Under the pieces are notes generated by a model. The model was not told where the DNA came from and did no database searches. It was given only the letters and a program-made list of their open reading frames with translations. The position numbers and the translations under genes were made by a program. Positions 1 to 8,774 of a stretch of 64,000 nucleotides of DNA are shown here, piece by piece. The stretch spans positions 124,001-188,000 of the forward strand of contig NZ_JAJEWQ010000005.1 of NCBI RefSeq assembly GCF_020687805.1. The letters run 5' to 3'. Source of the DNA: Planctobacterium marinum. GTDB taxonomy: Bacteria > Pseudomonadota > Gammaproteobacteria > Enterobacterales > Alteromonadaceae. Numbering within the stretch: the stretch's first letter is position 1; each line of letters opens with the position of its first letter.

Positions 1-1847
1 TGTTCGTGGCACCAGAGGTCAGCGCGTCTGCCGAGTATGCGCGCTTTTGGCAGGACCTGAATGACGGAAAATTCACTACCGGTGAGTATCAACGGATTGC
101 AAAAAATGGCCAGGATGTCTGGATACAGGCTTCTTATAATCCCATCCTGGATGCCGCACAGCGACCATTCAAAGTGGTGAAATACGCCACCGATGTTACA
201 GCGCAAAAAGTACAGAATGCCGATTACGCGGGGCAAATCGCCGCTATCGGTAAATCACAAGCCGTGATTGAATTTAACCTGGATAGCAGCATTCTCACAG
301 CTAACGTTAATTTTCTGCAGGCTATGGGTTACCAACTGCAGGAGATTCAGGGCAAAAAACACCAGATATTTGTGCCCGACGCCATCAAAAACAACCAACA
401 ATACCGGGATTTTTGGGACGCGTTGCGCGCCGGTGAATATCAATCAGGAGAATTTAAGCGGATCACCAAATCAGGGGACGATATCTGGATTCAGGCCTCA
501 TACAATCCCATACTGGGACTGAATGGCGAAGTGGCCAAAATAGTGAAATACGCCACCGATATCACCCAGCAAAAAATGATTGATGCCGATAATCAGGGGC
601 AACTCAATGCGATAGACAAATCACAGGCCATTATTGAGTTCAGCCCTGATGCTACCATTCTCAAAGCCAATGATAACTTCCTCAACACCATGGGCTATCA
701 GCTGGCTGAGATTCAGGGTAAAAAGCACGGCATTTTTGTCACCCAGGACTACCGGGACAGTCAGGATTATCAGGCATTTTGGGAAAATCTGCGCAAAGGT
801 GAATTTCAGGCGGGCGAATTTAAACGCATTGCGAAAGACGGCTCTGAGGTCTGGATCCACGCCACGTATAACCCGATCTTCGATCTCAATGGCGAGGTGT
901 ATAAAGTGGTTAAATTTGCCATTGAGGTAACCGGCCGGGTCAACGCCGTCAACGCCGTCAGAATGGCTCTGGAAAACCTGTCTCAGGGGAATCTGAATAC
1001 CACCATTCAACAGACGTTTATTCCCGAGTTTGAAAGTTTGAAAGGGGCCATCAACAGCACCGTCGATAAATTGCGTGAAACCGTTTTAGATATCAATCAC
1101 TGCGCCTCAGAGGTGATGGTAGGTGCCAATGAGATTGCCCAGGGTAATCAGGAACTCAGTAACCGCACCGAACAACAGGCTTCTTCGCTGGAAGAAACCG
1201 CCGCCAGCATGGAAGAGTTAACAACCACAGTGCAGGAGAACGCCAGAAACAGTCAGGAAGCGCATGAGATAGCCAATCAGACCAAAGAAAAAGCCCATCA
1301 GGGCGGGCAAATCGTGTCAGAGGCTATCGCCAGCATGGAGTTAATTAGTCAGTCCAGTAAAAAGGTGGTGGATATTATTAATGTTATTGATGAAATTGCC
1401 TTTCAAACTAACCTGTTGGCACTGAATGCCGCCGTGGAAGCTGCCCGGGCGGGCGAAGAAGGCCGGGGCTTTGCCGTTGTGGCAACCGAAGTTCGCAATC
1501 TGGCACAGCGTTCTGCCGGTGCCGCTAAACAGATCAAAGAACTGATTCAGGACAGTGTGAAAAAAGTAGACGAAGGCAAACAACTGGTAAACAACTCAGG
1601 TGATACACTGGAAGAAATTATTCATTCTGTGGTTAAAGTCACCGAAATGATGAATAAAATTGCCCTGTCTTCTAAAGAACAGTCTACCGGTATCAGCGAA
1701 ATCAATAGTGCTGTCAGCCAGATGGATAATATGACCCAACAAAATGCGGCCATGGTGGAAGAAGCCACGGCAGCCAGTGATACACTGAAACAGTTGGCAG
1801 TTAACATGACATCCAAGCTGAATTATTTTAGTCTGGGGGAACAATAG
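1..1847 (+). CDS. PAS-repeat methyl-accepting chemotaxis protein (5' end outside window)
   Basis: Cytoplasmic-type chemoreceptor that senses through PAS domains and signals to CheA/CheW. The frame is open to the left edge, and a GTG at 6 falls inside a PAS repeat, so the true start is upstream. Visible order (counting from that GTG): the end of one PAS unit (about 1-70), two full PAS units (about 78-190 and 198-310), a HAMP-like stretch near 315-360 ([10 protein letters not shown]), then the MCP signalling coiled coil with its conserved tip ([20 protein letters not shown], about 467-488). The PAS units are near copies, each with a GKKH..FV motif, a GEF/GEY-KRI block and a W-I-A-YNPI block. 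No membrane segment is visible in this part. The architecture resembles PAS-PAS-MCP proteins such as BdlA and Aer-like receptors; the ligand or cofactor is unknown. Confidence 0.93.
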   Translation, partial: FVAPEVSASAEYARFWQDLNDGKFTTGEYQRIAKNGQDVWIQASYNPILDAAQRPFKVVKYATDVTAQKVQNADYAGQIAAIGKSQAVIEFNLDSSILTANVNFLQAMGYQLQEIQGKKHQIFVPDAIKNNQQYRDFWDALRAGEYQSGEFKRITKSGDDIWIQASYNPILGLNGEVAKIVKYATDITQQKMIDADNQGQLNAIDKSQAIIEFSPDATILKANDNFLNTMGYQLAEIQGKKHGIFVTQDYRDSQDYQAFWENLRKGEFQAGEFKRIAKDGSEVWIHATYNPIFDLNGEVYKVVKFAIEVTGRVNAVNAVRMALENLSQGNLNTTIQQTFIPEFESLKGAINSTVDKLRETVLDINHCASEVMVGANEIAQGNQELSNRTEQQASSLEETAASMEELTTTVQENARNSQEAHEIANQTKEKAHQGGQIVSEAIASMELISQSSKKVVDIINVIDEIAFQTNLLALNAAVEAARAGEEGRGFAVVATEVRNLAQRSAGAAKQIKELIQDSVKKVDEGKQLVNNSGDTLEEIIHSVVKVTEMMNKIALSSKEQSTGISEINSAVSQMDNMTQQNAAMVEEATAASDTLKQLAVNMTSKLNYFSLGEQ

Positions 1848-1956
1848 CAATCAGCCATAAGCACACTGATCCAAAATAATCCGCCGGAGTATTGATCAAG
1901 GTTACTGTTGTTGAACAACTCCGGTTAAAAACACTCACAAGCAGAGAGCTAACACC

Positions 1957-2277
1957 ATGAAAAAGACCCGAAACTTTTTAATGCTAGCGCTTGCCCTTGG
2001 AATGGCCTCGACGTCAGCGACAGCTGCCGGGGATGCAGCCAAAGGCAAAGCTAAATCCGTAACCTGCCAGGCATGTCACGGCGCCAATGGTATCTCCATG
2101 ATTCCTAATTACCCCAATCTCGCAGGCCAGAAAGAACTTTATCTGGTGGATGCCATAAAAGCCTATCGCGATGGCACCCGTAAAAATCCGGTGATGACAC
2201 CAATGGCAGCGGCACTGTCAGACGATGACATTGCCAATTTAGCCGCCTATTTTTCCAGTCTGCCTGCAGGCGGATAA
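1957..2277 (+). CDS. small periplasmic cytochrome c (class I, c553-like)
   Basis: Monohaem electron carrier, 106 residues. It has a Sec signal peptide (about 1-23, ending ATAAG), a single CQACH haem motif (Cys37, Cys40, His41) and a C-terminal Met-rich segment (Met80 or Met83) that can supply the sixth iron ligand. Length and the [10 protein letters not shown] / AAYFSSLP blocks fit the cytochrome c553/c4 half-domain family. An AG-rich ribosome site (gcagagag) precedes the ATG. It stands 109 bp after the chemoreceptor and 52 bp before an unknown gene, so its redox partner cannot be inferred from context. Confidence 0.9.
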   Translation: MKKTRNFLMLALALGMASTSATAAGDAAKGKAKSVTCQACHGANGISMIPNYPNLAGQKELYLVDAIKAYRDGTRKNPVMTPMAAALSDDDIANLAAYFSSLPAGG

Positions 2278-2329
2278 AAACGCCGCCACCATGCCTGTCC
2301 GCCAATCTCACTGAACCTCAGAGGCTTTC

Positions 2330-2683
2330 ATGGGATTGGCTGTACCACTGACTCTGATCGAAACCGATAAGTCCCTGCACCAGGCCCTGTATCTTAATCT
2401 GGTCACTACGGGTGGTTTTGGTGTTATCCCGTTAACGTCTGTACCCAGGGAAAAACTGCAAAGCGGACTGCACGCCCTTATCGCAAATCACAGTCTGCTA
2501 CCTCAGTTACGCCACCTTATTCCCCCTGAAACCCTTAGGATTTTTTACCAACCCTTGTTCAGTAATATAAATGAACCCTGTTCGTTTATCCGGGAAGGAA
2601 ATTTAAATTACCACCTGTGTTTTTCGATGCAGGCGTTACCGGGTTTTTCTGAAGCGGTAAAGCAAATTTTGATGCAAAATTAA
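2330..2683 (+). CDS. hypothetical protein, 117 aa
   Basis: I do not recognise this protein. The ATG is preceded by a plausible ribosome site (agaggc, 2319-2324). It has no signal peptide, membrane segment or metal motif. It reads as a small soluble alpha/beta protein: a hydrophobic N-terminal strand, a Gly-rich turn (TTGGFGVIPL), and a middle with several Leu/His residues. It lies in the same direction as the cytochrome gene upstream and the GST downstream, so it may share a transcript with either. Confidence 0.6.
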   Translation: MGLAVPLTLIETDKSLHQALYLNLVTTGGFGVIPLTSVPREKLQSGLHALIANHSLLPQLRHLIPPETLRIFYQPLFSNINEPCSFIREGNLNYHLCFSMQALPGFSEAVKQILMQN

Positions 2684-2742
2684 TATGGTCTTTTTAGTGG
2701 TTAATGGCGTATAACCACAATAAATTTTTTTTGGAAAAAACC

Positions 2743-3408
2743 ATGCTGACCGTACACCACCTCAATAATTCTCGCTCACAAAGGGTGTTGTGGATGCTGG
2801 AAGAGCTTAACCTGGACTACCAGATTGAGTTTTATCAACGTGACAAGAAAACCATGTTGGCACCCGCATCACTGAAAGAAGTCCACCCGTTAGGAAAATC
2901 ACCGGTGCTGACCGACAAGGAGCATACCATTGCCGAGTCGGGAGCCATTATTGACTACCTCGCCAGAACCTACAGCAATGACGCTTTTCGTCCACCGGAA
3001 AGCAGTGATCAGCACCAGCACTATGTTTACTGGTTGCATTTCGCCGAGGGCAGTCTGATGCCGCAATTATTGCTCAAGCTGGTTATGCAAAAAGTGAAAG
3101 ACAATGCCCAACCTTTTTTCGTGAAGCCCATTGCAGGGGCGATTGCCAACAAGGTGAATAAGAACTTCATAATGCCCAACATTACCCGGCAACTGGCCTT
3201 TATCGAAACCCATTTAAAGCTCAACGAGTGGTTTGCGACGAACCGGCTGACCGGTGCAGATTTCCAGATGAGTTTTCCGCTTGAGGCTGCTGTGCATCGC
3301 GGCCTGTGTAAAAACTACCCGTCAATTACTCAGTGGGTAGAGAAAATCCAGGCCAGAGACGCCTATAAAAGAGCGTTGACCAAAGGGGGGGACTATGACT
3401 TTGCCTGA
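2743..3408 (+). CDS. glutathione S-transferase
   Basis: Cytosolic GST family protein, about 221 residues, that would conjugate or reduce substrates with glutathione. The N-terminal thioredoxin-like domain shows the usual start (MLTVHHLNNSRSQRVLWMLEEL, here split: Ser/Arg near 9-12 as the likely catalytic region), the cis-Pro block (GKSPVLTD) and the glutathione-binding Glu-Ser pair (IAESGAII). The helical C-terminal domain follows. An upstream in-frame ATG at 2704 would add 13 residues with no homology to the family, so I place the start at 2743. Substrate unknown. Confidence 0.88.
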   Translation: MLTVHHLNNSRSQRVLWMLEELNLDYQIEFYQRDKKTMLAPASLKEVHPLGKSPVLTDKEHTIAESGAIIDYLARTYSNDAFRPPESSDQHQHYVYWLHFAEGSLMPQLLLKLVMQKVKDNAQPFFVKPIAGAIANKVNKNFIMPNITRQLAFIETHLKLNEWFATNRLTGADFQMSFPLEAAVHRGLCKNYPSITQWVEKIQARDAYKRALTKGGDYDFA

Positions 3409-3427
3409 CAAACCAGTTAATTCGCCA

Positions 3428-5248
3428 CTAATGGCTGTAATCTCTGAGTAAGCGAATAAATTCTTCACCATACTTTTTCAGTTTCGTCTGACCGACGCCG
3501 TTGATTTGCAACAACTCTTGCTGGGTGGATGGTTGCCACTGTGCCATTTCAGCCAGCGTCGCATCGTTAAACACCACATAAGGTGGCACGTCTTCCTGCT
3601 CGGCAAGCCGTTTGCGCAGATTCTTCAGCAGGGCAAACAATTTGCGGTCATAGTGTTTCGCATCCACCGATTTGTCTTTGCTAAAAGACAGGTTCAGACG
3701 AGGGACCGCCAGGGTCAGGGGATATTCCGCTTTGAGCACCGGCCGGGCAGCCTCGGTCAGTTTCAATGCTAAGTTTTGGGTCACGTCCTGACGCATAATC
3801 CCCTGATGAATAAGCTGATAAATAACATTCCACCACCAGGCGTCAGTTTGCTTTTGTCCGATGCCATAAACTGACAACTCAAACCACTCTGGTGGCATGT
3901 CTTTTAGTTTTTTACCCCGTAGGACTTCAATCACCGATTTTACCGGCACGGCCTGTTGCAGGCGCAAAATGCAGGACAGCACTTTTTGCGCTTCTTCAGT
4001 GGCGTCAAAGCGCTTGGGTGGATCCAGACAAATATCGCAATTGCCACAGGCTTTATCGCTGAATTCCGAAAAGTAATTCAGCAGCACCTGACGCCGGCAG
4101 GTTTGGGCCTCAGCAAAAGCCACCAGTGCCTGAAATTTGTTTAGTTCTACTTCCCGGCGCTGTGCATTTTCCGATTGGGCAATCCAGTCTTTATTGCGGG
4201 CCACTTCTTTTTCATCAAACAACAACAGCGCCTCAGCAGGCATACCATCACGCCCGGCCCGGCCCGTTTCCTGATAATACGACTCAACGCTGCGTGGCAG
4301 GTCATAATGCACCACAAAGCGCACATTGGGTTTATTAATCCCCATCCCAAACGCCACAGTTGCCACCACCACATCCACTTTGTCCTGTAAAAATTGGGAC
4401 TGGGCCCACTCCCGTTCTTCTGTGGATTTACCGGCGTGATAGGCGGCGGCTTTAATGCCGTGTCGGCACAATTGTTCTGTCAGTGTGTCTACCTTGTTGC
4501 GGCTGTTGCAATAGACAATACCGCTGCCATCCTGTTGTTCCAGATACTTCAGCAATTGTTGCAGGGGCTTAAATTTTTGCGTCAGCAGATAGCGGATATT
4601 GGGTCTGTCAAAGCTGCCGCGCCAGACAAAGGCATCCTGAATACCCAACTGCAGCAAAATATCCGAACGGGTGGCGATGTCTGCTGTTGCGGTCAGTGCC
4701 ATCACCGGGGTGTTGGGCAGAAACTGTTTAAGTTGCCCCAGTTGTCGATATTCGGGCCTGAAATCATGCCCCCAGTGAGAAACACAGTGGGCTTCATCAA
4801 TGGCGATCAAACTCACCGGCAGTTGCGCCAATGAATGTAAAAACTGCACCTGCATTAGCTTTTCCGGTGAGACATACAGTAATTTACTATGCCCGGACGA
4901 CAGGTTTTGCACCGCCTGCATTTGTTGCTGAGGAGTTTGTGTTGAATTCAGACACTCAGCGGTAATCCCCATCGCCGCCAGCGAATCAATCTGGTCCCGC
5001 ACTAAAGACAACAGCGGGGAAACGACAATTGTCATGCCGGGTAACAGCAAAGCCGGGATCTGGTAACAGAGTGATTTGCCCCCCCCGGTAGGCATTAACA
5101 CCAGGGTATTCAGTCCATTTAAGGTATGCTCGATGATGTCACCTTGCCCCTCCCGGAATTCGCGATAACCAAACACTTCCGAAAGTATTTGTTTGGGGGT
5201 CCGGAGGCTTTCAACCTGAACAGGAACGGTGGCAGTATTCGATTTCAA
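3428..5248 (-). CDS. recQ: ATP-dependent DNA helicase RecQ
   Basis: 3'-5' DNA helicase of the RecF recombination pathway and replication repair, 606 residues, normal length for RecQ. Visible motifs: Walker A PTGGGKS (about 53-59), DEAH box followed by [13 protein letters not shown], helicase C-terminal block with [10 protein letters not shown], the zinc-binding Cys set of the RQC domain (CRRQ...CGNCDIC), and a C-terminal HRDC domain (about 525-600, with the helix-hairpin [13 protein letters not shown]). The best start is a TTG at 5248, since no ATG lies before the Walker A motif; its ribosome site is weak. It converges on the GST gene, 19 bp apart, and diverges from the thioesterase gene. Confidence 0.96.
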   Translation of the reverse strand: MKSNTATVPVQVESLRTPKQILSEVFGYREFREGQGDIIEHTLNGLNTLVLMPTGGGKSLCYQIPALLLPGMTIVVSPLLSLVRDQIDSLAAMGITAECLNSTQTPQQQMQAVQNLSSGHSKLLYVSPEKLMQVQFLHSLAQLPVSLIAIDEAHCVSHWGHDFRPEYRQLGQLKQFLPNTPVMALTATADIATRSDILLQLGIQDAFVWRGSFDRPNIRYLLTQKFKPLQQLLKYLEQQDGSGIVYCNSRNKVDTLTEQLCRHGIKAAAYHAGKSTEEREWAQSQFLQDKVDVVVATVAFGMGINKPNVRFVVHYDLPRSVESYYQETGRAGRDGMPAEALLLFDEKEVARNKDWIAQSENAQRREVELNKFQALVAFAEAQTCRRQVLLNYFSEFSDKACGNCDICLDPPKRFDATEEAQKVLSCILRLQQAVPVKSVIEVLRGKKLKDMPPEWFELSVYGIGQKQTDAWWWNVIYQLIHQGIMRQDVTQNLALKLTEAARPVLKAEYPLTLAVPRLNLSFSKDKSVDAKHYDRKLFALLKNLRKRLAEQEDVPPYVVFNDATLAEMAQWQPSTQQELLQINGVGQTKLKKYGEEFIRLLRDYSH

Positions 5249-5369
5249 AGGGCTTCAGAATGATTATTTAATAAGTTAACAAGACAGCCATTAAAAATGG
5301 CAAAATGGCGCACCACTAAGTGTATGAGTTTTTAGCCCTGGCTTCATTAAAAACTTCACAGGAATTAGC

Positions 5370-5837
5370 ATGCAAGAGACAAAATTAACCCAAAAAGCCA
5401 TGTTGGATTTGGTCATGGATGTATTTGATCAACAACTGCCCTTTAACCGTTTCCTGGGATTGCAAATCGAGCGTACCAATTTTGATAAAGCCACCATCCG
5501 GTTAAACTGGCAAGACAACCTGATGGGCAACCCCTATCAAAAAATCCTGCACGGGGGTGTCACCGCAGCCATCCTGGATACCGTAGGTGGTTTAATGGCG
5601 ATGCTCTACGTAGCAAAAGACCTGAACGATCTCACTGCCGATGAGTTCAGGCAGCGCATTGCCAGAATTGGCACCATCGACATGCGGGTAGATTATCTCA
5701 GACCAGGCAAAGGTGAAGAATTCACGGCAACCGCTGAGATGATCCGCAAAGGCAATAAGGTGGCGGTGTGCCGTATGGAATTACACAATGAAAAAGGCAC
5801 TCATATCGCCTTTGGCACCGCCACCTACATGCTGTAA
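5370..5837 (+). CDS. hotdog-fold thioesterase (PaaI/YigI-like)
   Basis: Acyl-CoA thioesterase family protein, 155 residues. The hotdog signature is clear: NPYQKILHGGVTAAILDT with the catalytic-region HGG loop (about 60-63) and a later substrate-side block (RVDYLRPGKGEEFTATAEM). The ribosome site aggaa (5360-5364) fits the ATG at 5370. The gene is adjacent and divergent to recQ; the similar E. coli gene yigI is also found near recQ, which is suggestive but recalled rather than tested. The physiological acyl substrate is unknown. Confidence 0.85.
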   Translation: MQETKLTQKAMLDLVMDVFDQQLPFNRFLGLQIERTNFDKATIRLNWQDNLMGNPYQKILHGGVTAAILDTVGGLMAMLYVAKDLNDLTADEFRQRIARIGTIDMRVDYLRPGKGEEFTATAEMIRKGNKVAVCRMELHNEKGTHIAFGTATYML

Positions 5838-5864
5838 GTGGCGACGATTTGCGGTTTAGCCGTG

Positions 5865-7496
5865 TTAACGCCAGGAGCCGTACATGGGGTTGGGCAACAG
5901 GAACAGGCTGCGGCCATGCTCTGGCAGCAAAGCGCCAATATCTGCGTGTTCCTGGGTAACACCTGCAAAGTCTTCAATGTTATCGCCCACCTGGAACAAA
6001 ATCTGATGAGGTTGAGCCCAACTGCGATTAATCTCCCGGGTTAAGGAAAAGCACCCGGCTTTGCCCTGGCGTACTTGCTGGCGACGCAGATCTTTATCGT
6101 TGTGTATGCCTGGTTGGCCAATCACCTCCTTATCCGCCGCCACCCGGCCCATCAAACAGGTGTTATCATTAGTCACCGGAACCTCAAGCGCCTGCAAGTT
6201 ACGCCAGGTGTGGGCGTCCAGCGTACGCGGCCGATTGGTGATAAGCGCCACTTTACCCCCCTGTTGATACACCGCTTCCATAAAGGCTTTGGCGCCAGGC
6301 ACTAATACAGCGTTTTCGCTTTCTACCCAGGCATTCCAGGTATCAGGAGCAAATCCGGTTCCCAGTGTCTCTGTTTGGCGTTGGTAAGCGGAATTGTCCA
6401 GAATGGTTTCATCCACATCCATCACCACCACCCAGTTGCTGGTTTCAGACGATACCGATTTGATGGCTTCTGTGGCCTGGCGGTACATGTCTTCGGTTAA
6501 CAGTTGATATTCTTTGCTGCGGGTGAGCCAGGTTACCGCTGTCGAATAAGCAGGTTTTTCTGCAAACAGGGCGGTGGAAATTGCACAGTGATCACTAAGC
6601 ATGGCCTCGGCTTCCATGTTGTCAAACTGATGCACCTGTATTGAATTACTGGCCACCTGGGTATTCATGCCCCCCACCAGAATATGATCGATAGGCGCCG
6701 GGTAACGCGGGTGACACCCAATAACATCGCGGGTTGCCAACCGGGTCGAGCGGTTTTCGCTGAACAGCAACCTTGACAGGCGATTGTACGGCGCCGACAT
6801 GCGATGATTAAAATCGCCTAAAACCGCATAGGCCGTGCCCTGCGCTTCGCGCTGTGCAATCCAGTTATCGAGAATAGGCGCTTGCCTCGCGTAGATTTGG
6901 CAAGACTCAGAATCACTGCTCAGGTAATCATCTACAAAGCAGCCGCTTTTCATATGTACGTTTAAAATGTCCAGTGGTCCGTTAGGCGAAGCCACCTGGA
7001 TGACTAGTCCGTAGCGCAAGCCGGGCATATCCAGCGCCAGCTCTTCAACATTGTCTGTTGCCAGTACAGCTACGGATTTTTTGACGGCAAAGGCCACTTT
7101 TTGCTGGGTAGAGGTAAAGCCACTGCCCCGGCACTCATAGGACTCGCTGTCCGGTCTTTGCGATACGATGATCCGCCAGTCACTGTCAGGAAAAATTTGC
7201 GCCATGGCTGTTGCCGAAGCGACTTCCTGCAGCGCGATAACATCGGCATCAAGACTTTCGGCATAGTGCCTGAGTGCAACAATCTCCTGTTCAGTACGCG
7301 GTCTGCACCCTGTGTCCTGGGGATACGCCAGATGTTCAATATTCCAGGTCGCTATCCTCACCGGCATGGTAACGTCAGTGGCTTGCACCACATCGTCTGC
7401 TTTTTCCGGCATGGCGAGTGCATTATTGCTGGTGCATCCAACGGTGAGTGCCAGCAGAGAAGCTAAGCCGAACAAACGCATTGTATTCATAAACAT
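5865..7496 (-). CDS. lipoprotein fusing an endonuclease/exonuclease/phosphatase domain to a class C (HAD IIIB) acid phosphatase
   Basis: Exported 543-residue protein with a lipobox (LTVGC, Cys21), so probably membrane-anchored outside the cytoplasm. Residues about 45-312 form an EEP-fold domain with its catalytic landmarks: WNIEH (Asn52, Glu54), LQE (Glu91), NVHMKSGC (His181), GDFNHR (Asp228, Asn230), IDH (Asp270) and SDH (His303). Residues about 320-543 form a HAD phosphatase of the e(P4)/class C type: MDVDETILDN (Asp360, Asp362), ITNR (Thr420) and GDNIEDF (Asp505). Both active sites look complete. Inference: the first domain cuts nucleic acid (or another phosphodiester) and the second removes phosphate from the products. 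The start may be the ATG at 7490, which has better ribosome-site spacing. Confidence 0.9.
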   Translation of the reverse strand: MFMNTMRLFGLASLLALTVGCTSNNALAMPEKADDVVQATDVTMPVRIATWNIEHLAYPQDTGCRPRTEQEIVALRHYAESLDADVIALQEVASATAMAQIFPDSDWRIIVSQRPDSESYECRGSGFTSTQQKVAFAVKKSVAVLATDNVEELALDMPGLRYGLVIQVASPNGPLDILNVHMKSGCFVDDYLSSDSESCQIYARQAPILDNWIAQREAQGTAYAVLGDFNHRMSAPYNRLSRLLFSENRSTRLATRDVIGCHPRYPAPIDHILVGGMNTQVASNSIQVHQFDNMEAEAMLSDHCAISTALFAEKPAYSTAVTWLTRSKEYQLLTEDMYRQATEAIKSVSSETSNWVVVMDVDETILDNSAYQRQTETLGTGFAPDTWNAWVESENAVLVPGAKAFMEAVYQQGGKVALITNRPRTLDAHTWRNLQALEVPVTNDNTCLMGRVAADKEVIGQPGIHNDKDLRRQQVRQGKAGCFSLTREINRSWAQPHQILFQVGDNIEDFAGVTQEHADIGALLPEHGRSLFLLPNPMYGSWR

Positions 7497-7681
7497 TGGC
7501 CTTTTTTAATCCTTTACTTAACTAAGCAACCTTCATTATGAAGAATTGTTAGGTCAACACAACCTAAATGATCCCGTCACCAATACCCCATCTTGCCTCT
7601 GAGAAAAAAGCGCAAAACCCAATTTATCGATAAGCAGTTGCCCATGTTAGCATCCGCTCATTGCGGGTTTAAGAAGCCAGC

Positions 7682-8077
7682 CTATGGCGCTTCTGGCTGC
7701 TGACACTGGCGTAATCGATAGTTGCGCAGATGCCCCCAGGCTATTGCCACAGAGCCCAGCACGGTCAACAGAACTTCGCCGGTTTCCCCCAAATAATCGT
7801 GCCCAAACAGAACAGCCGCCAGCAACAATCCAAGCCCTGTTACCCCAACGGTCAGCACCGCAGTCTGACTGTGTCTACGGTAGCCGACAATCAACGTAAT
7901 CAAGCTCAGCGGCACAATGAGGTAAAGCAATCCGATGTGAAAAATCTCATCATTCAGTGCTAGCAGGCCGGTTAGTGGTGGCAGGATCAATAACAACAGG
8001 GGTAAAAACAAACAGTGCAGCAGACACAGAAATGAAAGTCCGACGGCTGCCTTATCGCCAATTTGCTGTAACTGCAT
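7682..8077 (-). CDS. MerC-domain inner-membrane protein, probable metal transporter
   Basis: Protein of 131 residues with four hydrophobic segments (about 12-35, 44-64, 73-92, 99-118). The first contains C18-L-L-H-C22, the Cys/His signature of the MerC family, and is followed by a Pro-containing hydrophobic run. MerC proteins of mercury operons import Hg(II), but there are no other mer genes here. The gene lies 34 bp downstream of the zur-like gene on the same strand, and an 11-bp stretch identical to part of the island's Zur-like operators overlaps its ribosome site. I infer a zinc (or zinc-responsive metal) role. Its tail (QCQQPEAP) is polar. Confidence 0.8.
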   Translation of the reverse strand: MQLQQIGDKAAVGLSFLCLLHCLFLPLLLLILPPLTGLLALNDEIFHIGLLYLIVPLSLITLIVGYRRHSQTAVLTVGVTGLGLLLAAVLFGHDYLGETGEVLLTVLGSVAIAWGHLRNYRLRQCQQPEAP

Positions 8078-8086
8078 TTTACTGTT

Positions 8087-8103
8087 TTCCTTATATTGTA
8101 TTC
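8087..8103 (-). promoter_or_regulatory. Zur-like half operator overlapping the ribosome site of the MerC-like gene
   Basis: On the minus strand the sequence ATACAATATAAGGA lies just before the MerC-like ATG at 8077. Its first 11 bases (ATACAATATAA) are identical to the core of the operator at 8742-8758, and the following AGGA is the ribosome site. Only this part matches, so it is a weaker candidate than the two sites near 8.7 kb. Confidence 0.4.
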
Positions 8104-8111
8104 GTCGCCTG

Positions 8112-8567
8112 TCACTGACAGCGACGGCAAATTCCGGTGATTTCTAATTGGGTATCAGTCATCAAAAACCCGGTGTTTTCGATGGTGCTGGTCAGTTGAT
8201 GTACCAGATTTTCCGCCACCGGAATTTCTTCAACCTGCTGGCAAGACTGGCATATCACAAACATGGAAAACGGATGGTGCTGACAGGTTAACAGACTGGA
8301 GCAGGCCACATACTTGTTTGCCGATTGCAAGCGATGGACCAGTTGGATGGACTCCAAAAACTCCAGAATTCGGTATACCGACATCGCCATAATGGCTGGC
8401 TTGTTAACCTTGTTGTAAGCGTGAGTCAGCTCATAGGCAGACAGCGGACATCCGGCTTTGAGTAATAATGTCAGAATCCGTTGCCGCTTTTCAGTGAGCT
8501 TCCGGCCAGTGTGCTGGCAGGCACGCTTGTCGGCCAAAATAACATGGTCTGATAACTTCCGGCTCAC
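8112..8567 (-). CDS. zur: Fur-family regulator, zinc uptake regulator (Zur)
   Basis: Zinc-responsive repressor of the Fur superfamily, about 151 residues. It has the N-terminal winged helix (RKLTEKRQRILTLLL...YRILEFLESIQLVHR) and a C-terminal dimer domain with the structural zinc Cys pairs (CQSC and terminal CRRC) plus a His-rich CQHHPFSMFVICQ strand. The Cys-x-x-Cys pairs, including one at the very end, match Zur more than Fur. A GTG at 8567 with an AGAAGAGGA ribosome site is preferred over the TTG at 8588, which would add 7 residues. It is followed by the MerC-like gene and diverges from the ZnuD-like receptor gene, whose promoter region carries two Zur-like sites. Confidence 0.87.
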   Translation of the reverse strand: MSRKLSDHVILADKRACQHTGRKLTEKRQRILTLLLKAGCPLSAYELTHAYNKVNKPAIMAMSVYRILEFLESIQLVHRLQSANKYVACSSLLTCQHHPFSMFVICQSCQQVEEIPVAENLVHQLTSTIENTGFLMTDTQLEITGICRRCQ

Positions 8568-8714
8568 GCGGTCCTCTTCTATTGGCAATGCTGTCGAATC
8601 TGACCTGACAGCAAGCAGTTCTGACTATCTGTTACCGGCCAATTTTGGGGTCATAAATGCCCCGGGTATTCGCAATGCTCACGCCGTTTTTAAAAAGTCA
8701 ATTTGCTTTCCGTT

Positions 8715-8731
8715 TTGAGACAATATAACAT
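8715..8731 (+). promoter_or_regulatory. Zur-like operator, copy 1
   Basis: TTGAGACAATATAACAT, an imperfect palindrome whose right half TATAACAT equals the half-site of the known gammaproteobacterial Zur box. It shares the 12-mer ACAATATAACAT with copy 2. The centre-to-centre distance between the copies is 27 bp. TTGAGA at its left end could also serve as a -35 element. Confidence 0.6.
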
Positions 8732-8741
8732 CGCCCACAGT

Positions 8742-8758
8742 ATGATACAATATAACAT
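8742..8758 (+). promoter_or_regulatory. Zur-like operator, copy 2
   Basis: ATGATACAATATAACAT, centred near 8750 and 17 bp upstream of the receptor ATG at 8775 (ribosome site agaggt at 8764-8769). A TATGAT (8741-8746) -10-like hexamer overlaps it, so bound repressor would block the promoter. The left half matches the inverted right half at ATG.TA.A. Confidence 0.62.
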
Positions 8759-8774
8759 TACTTAGAGGTTTGGA

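Noticed and set aside
8102-8126. Imperfect hairpin around the zur stop codon
   Set aside because: It has a bulge and no T run; an internal pause is possible but there is no support for a terminator between two genes of one unit.
8458-8718. 86-residue plus-strand frame overlapping the start of zur
   Set aside because: It lies antisense to the conserved zur N-terminus and ends in the Zur-operator region.
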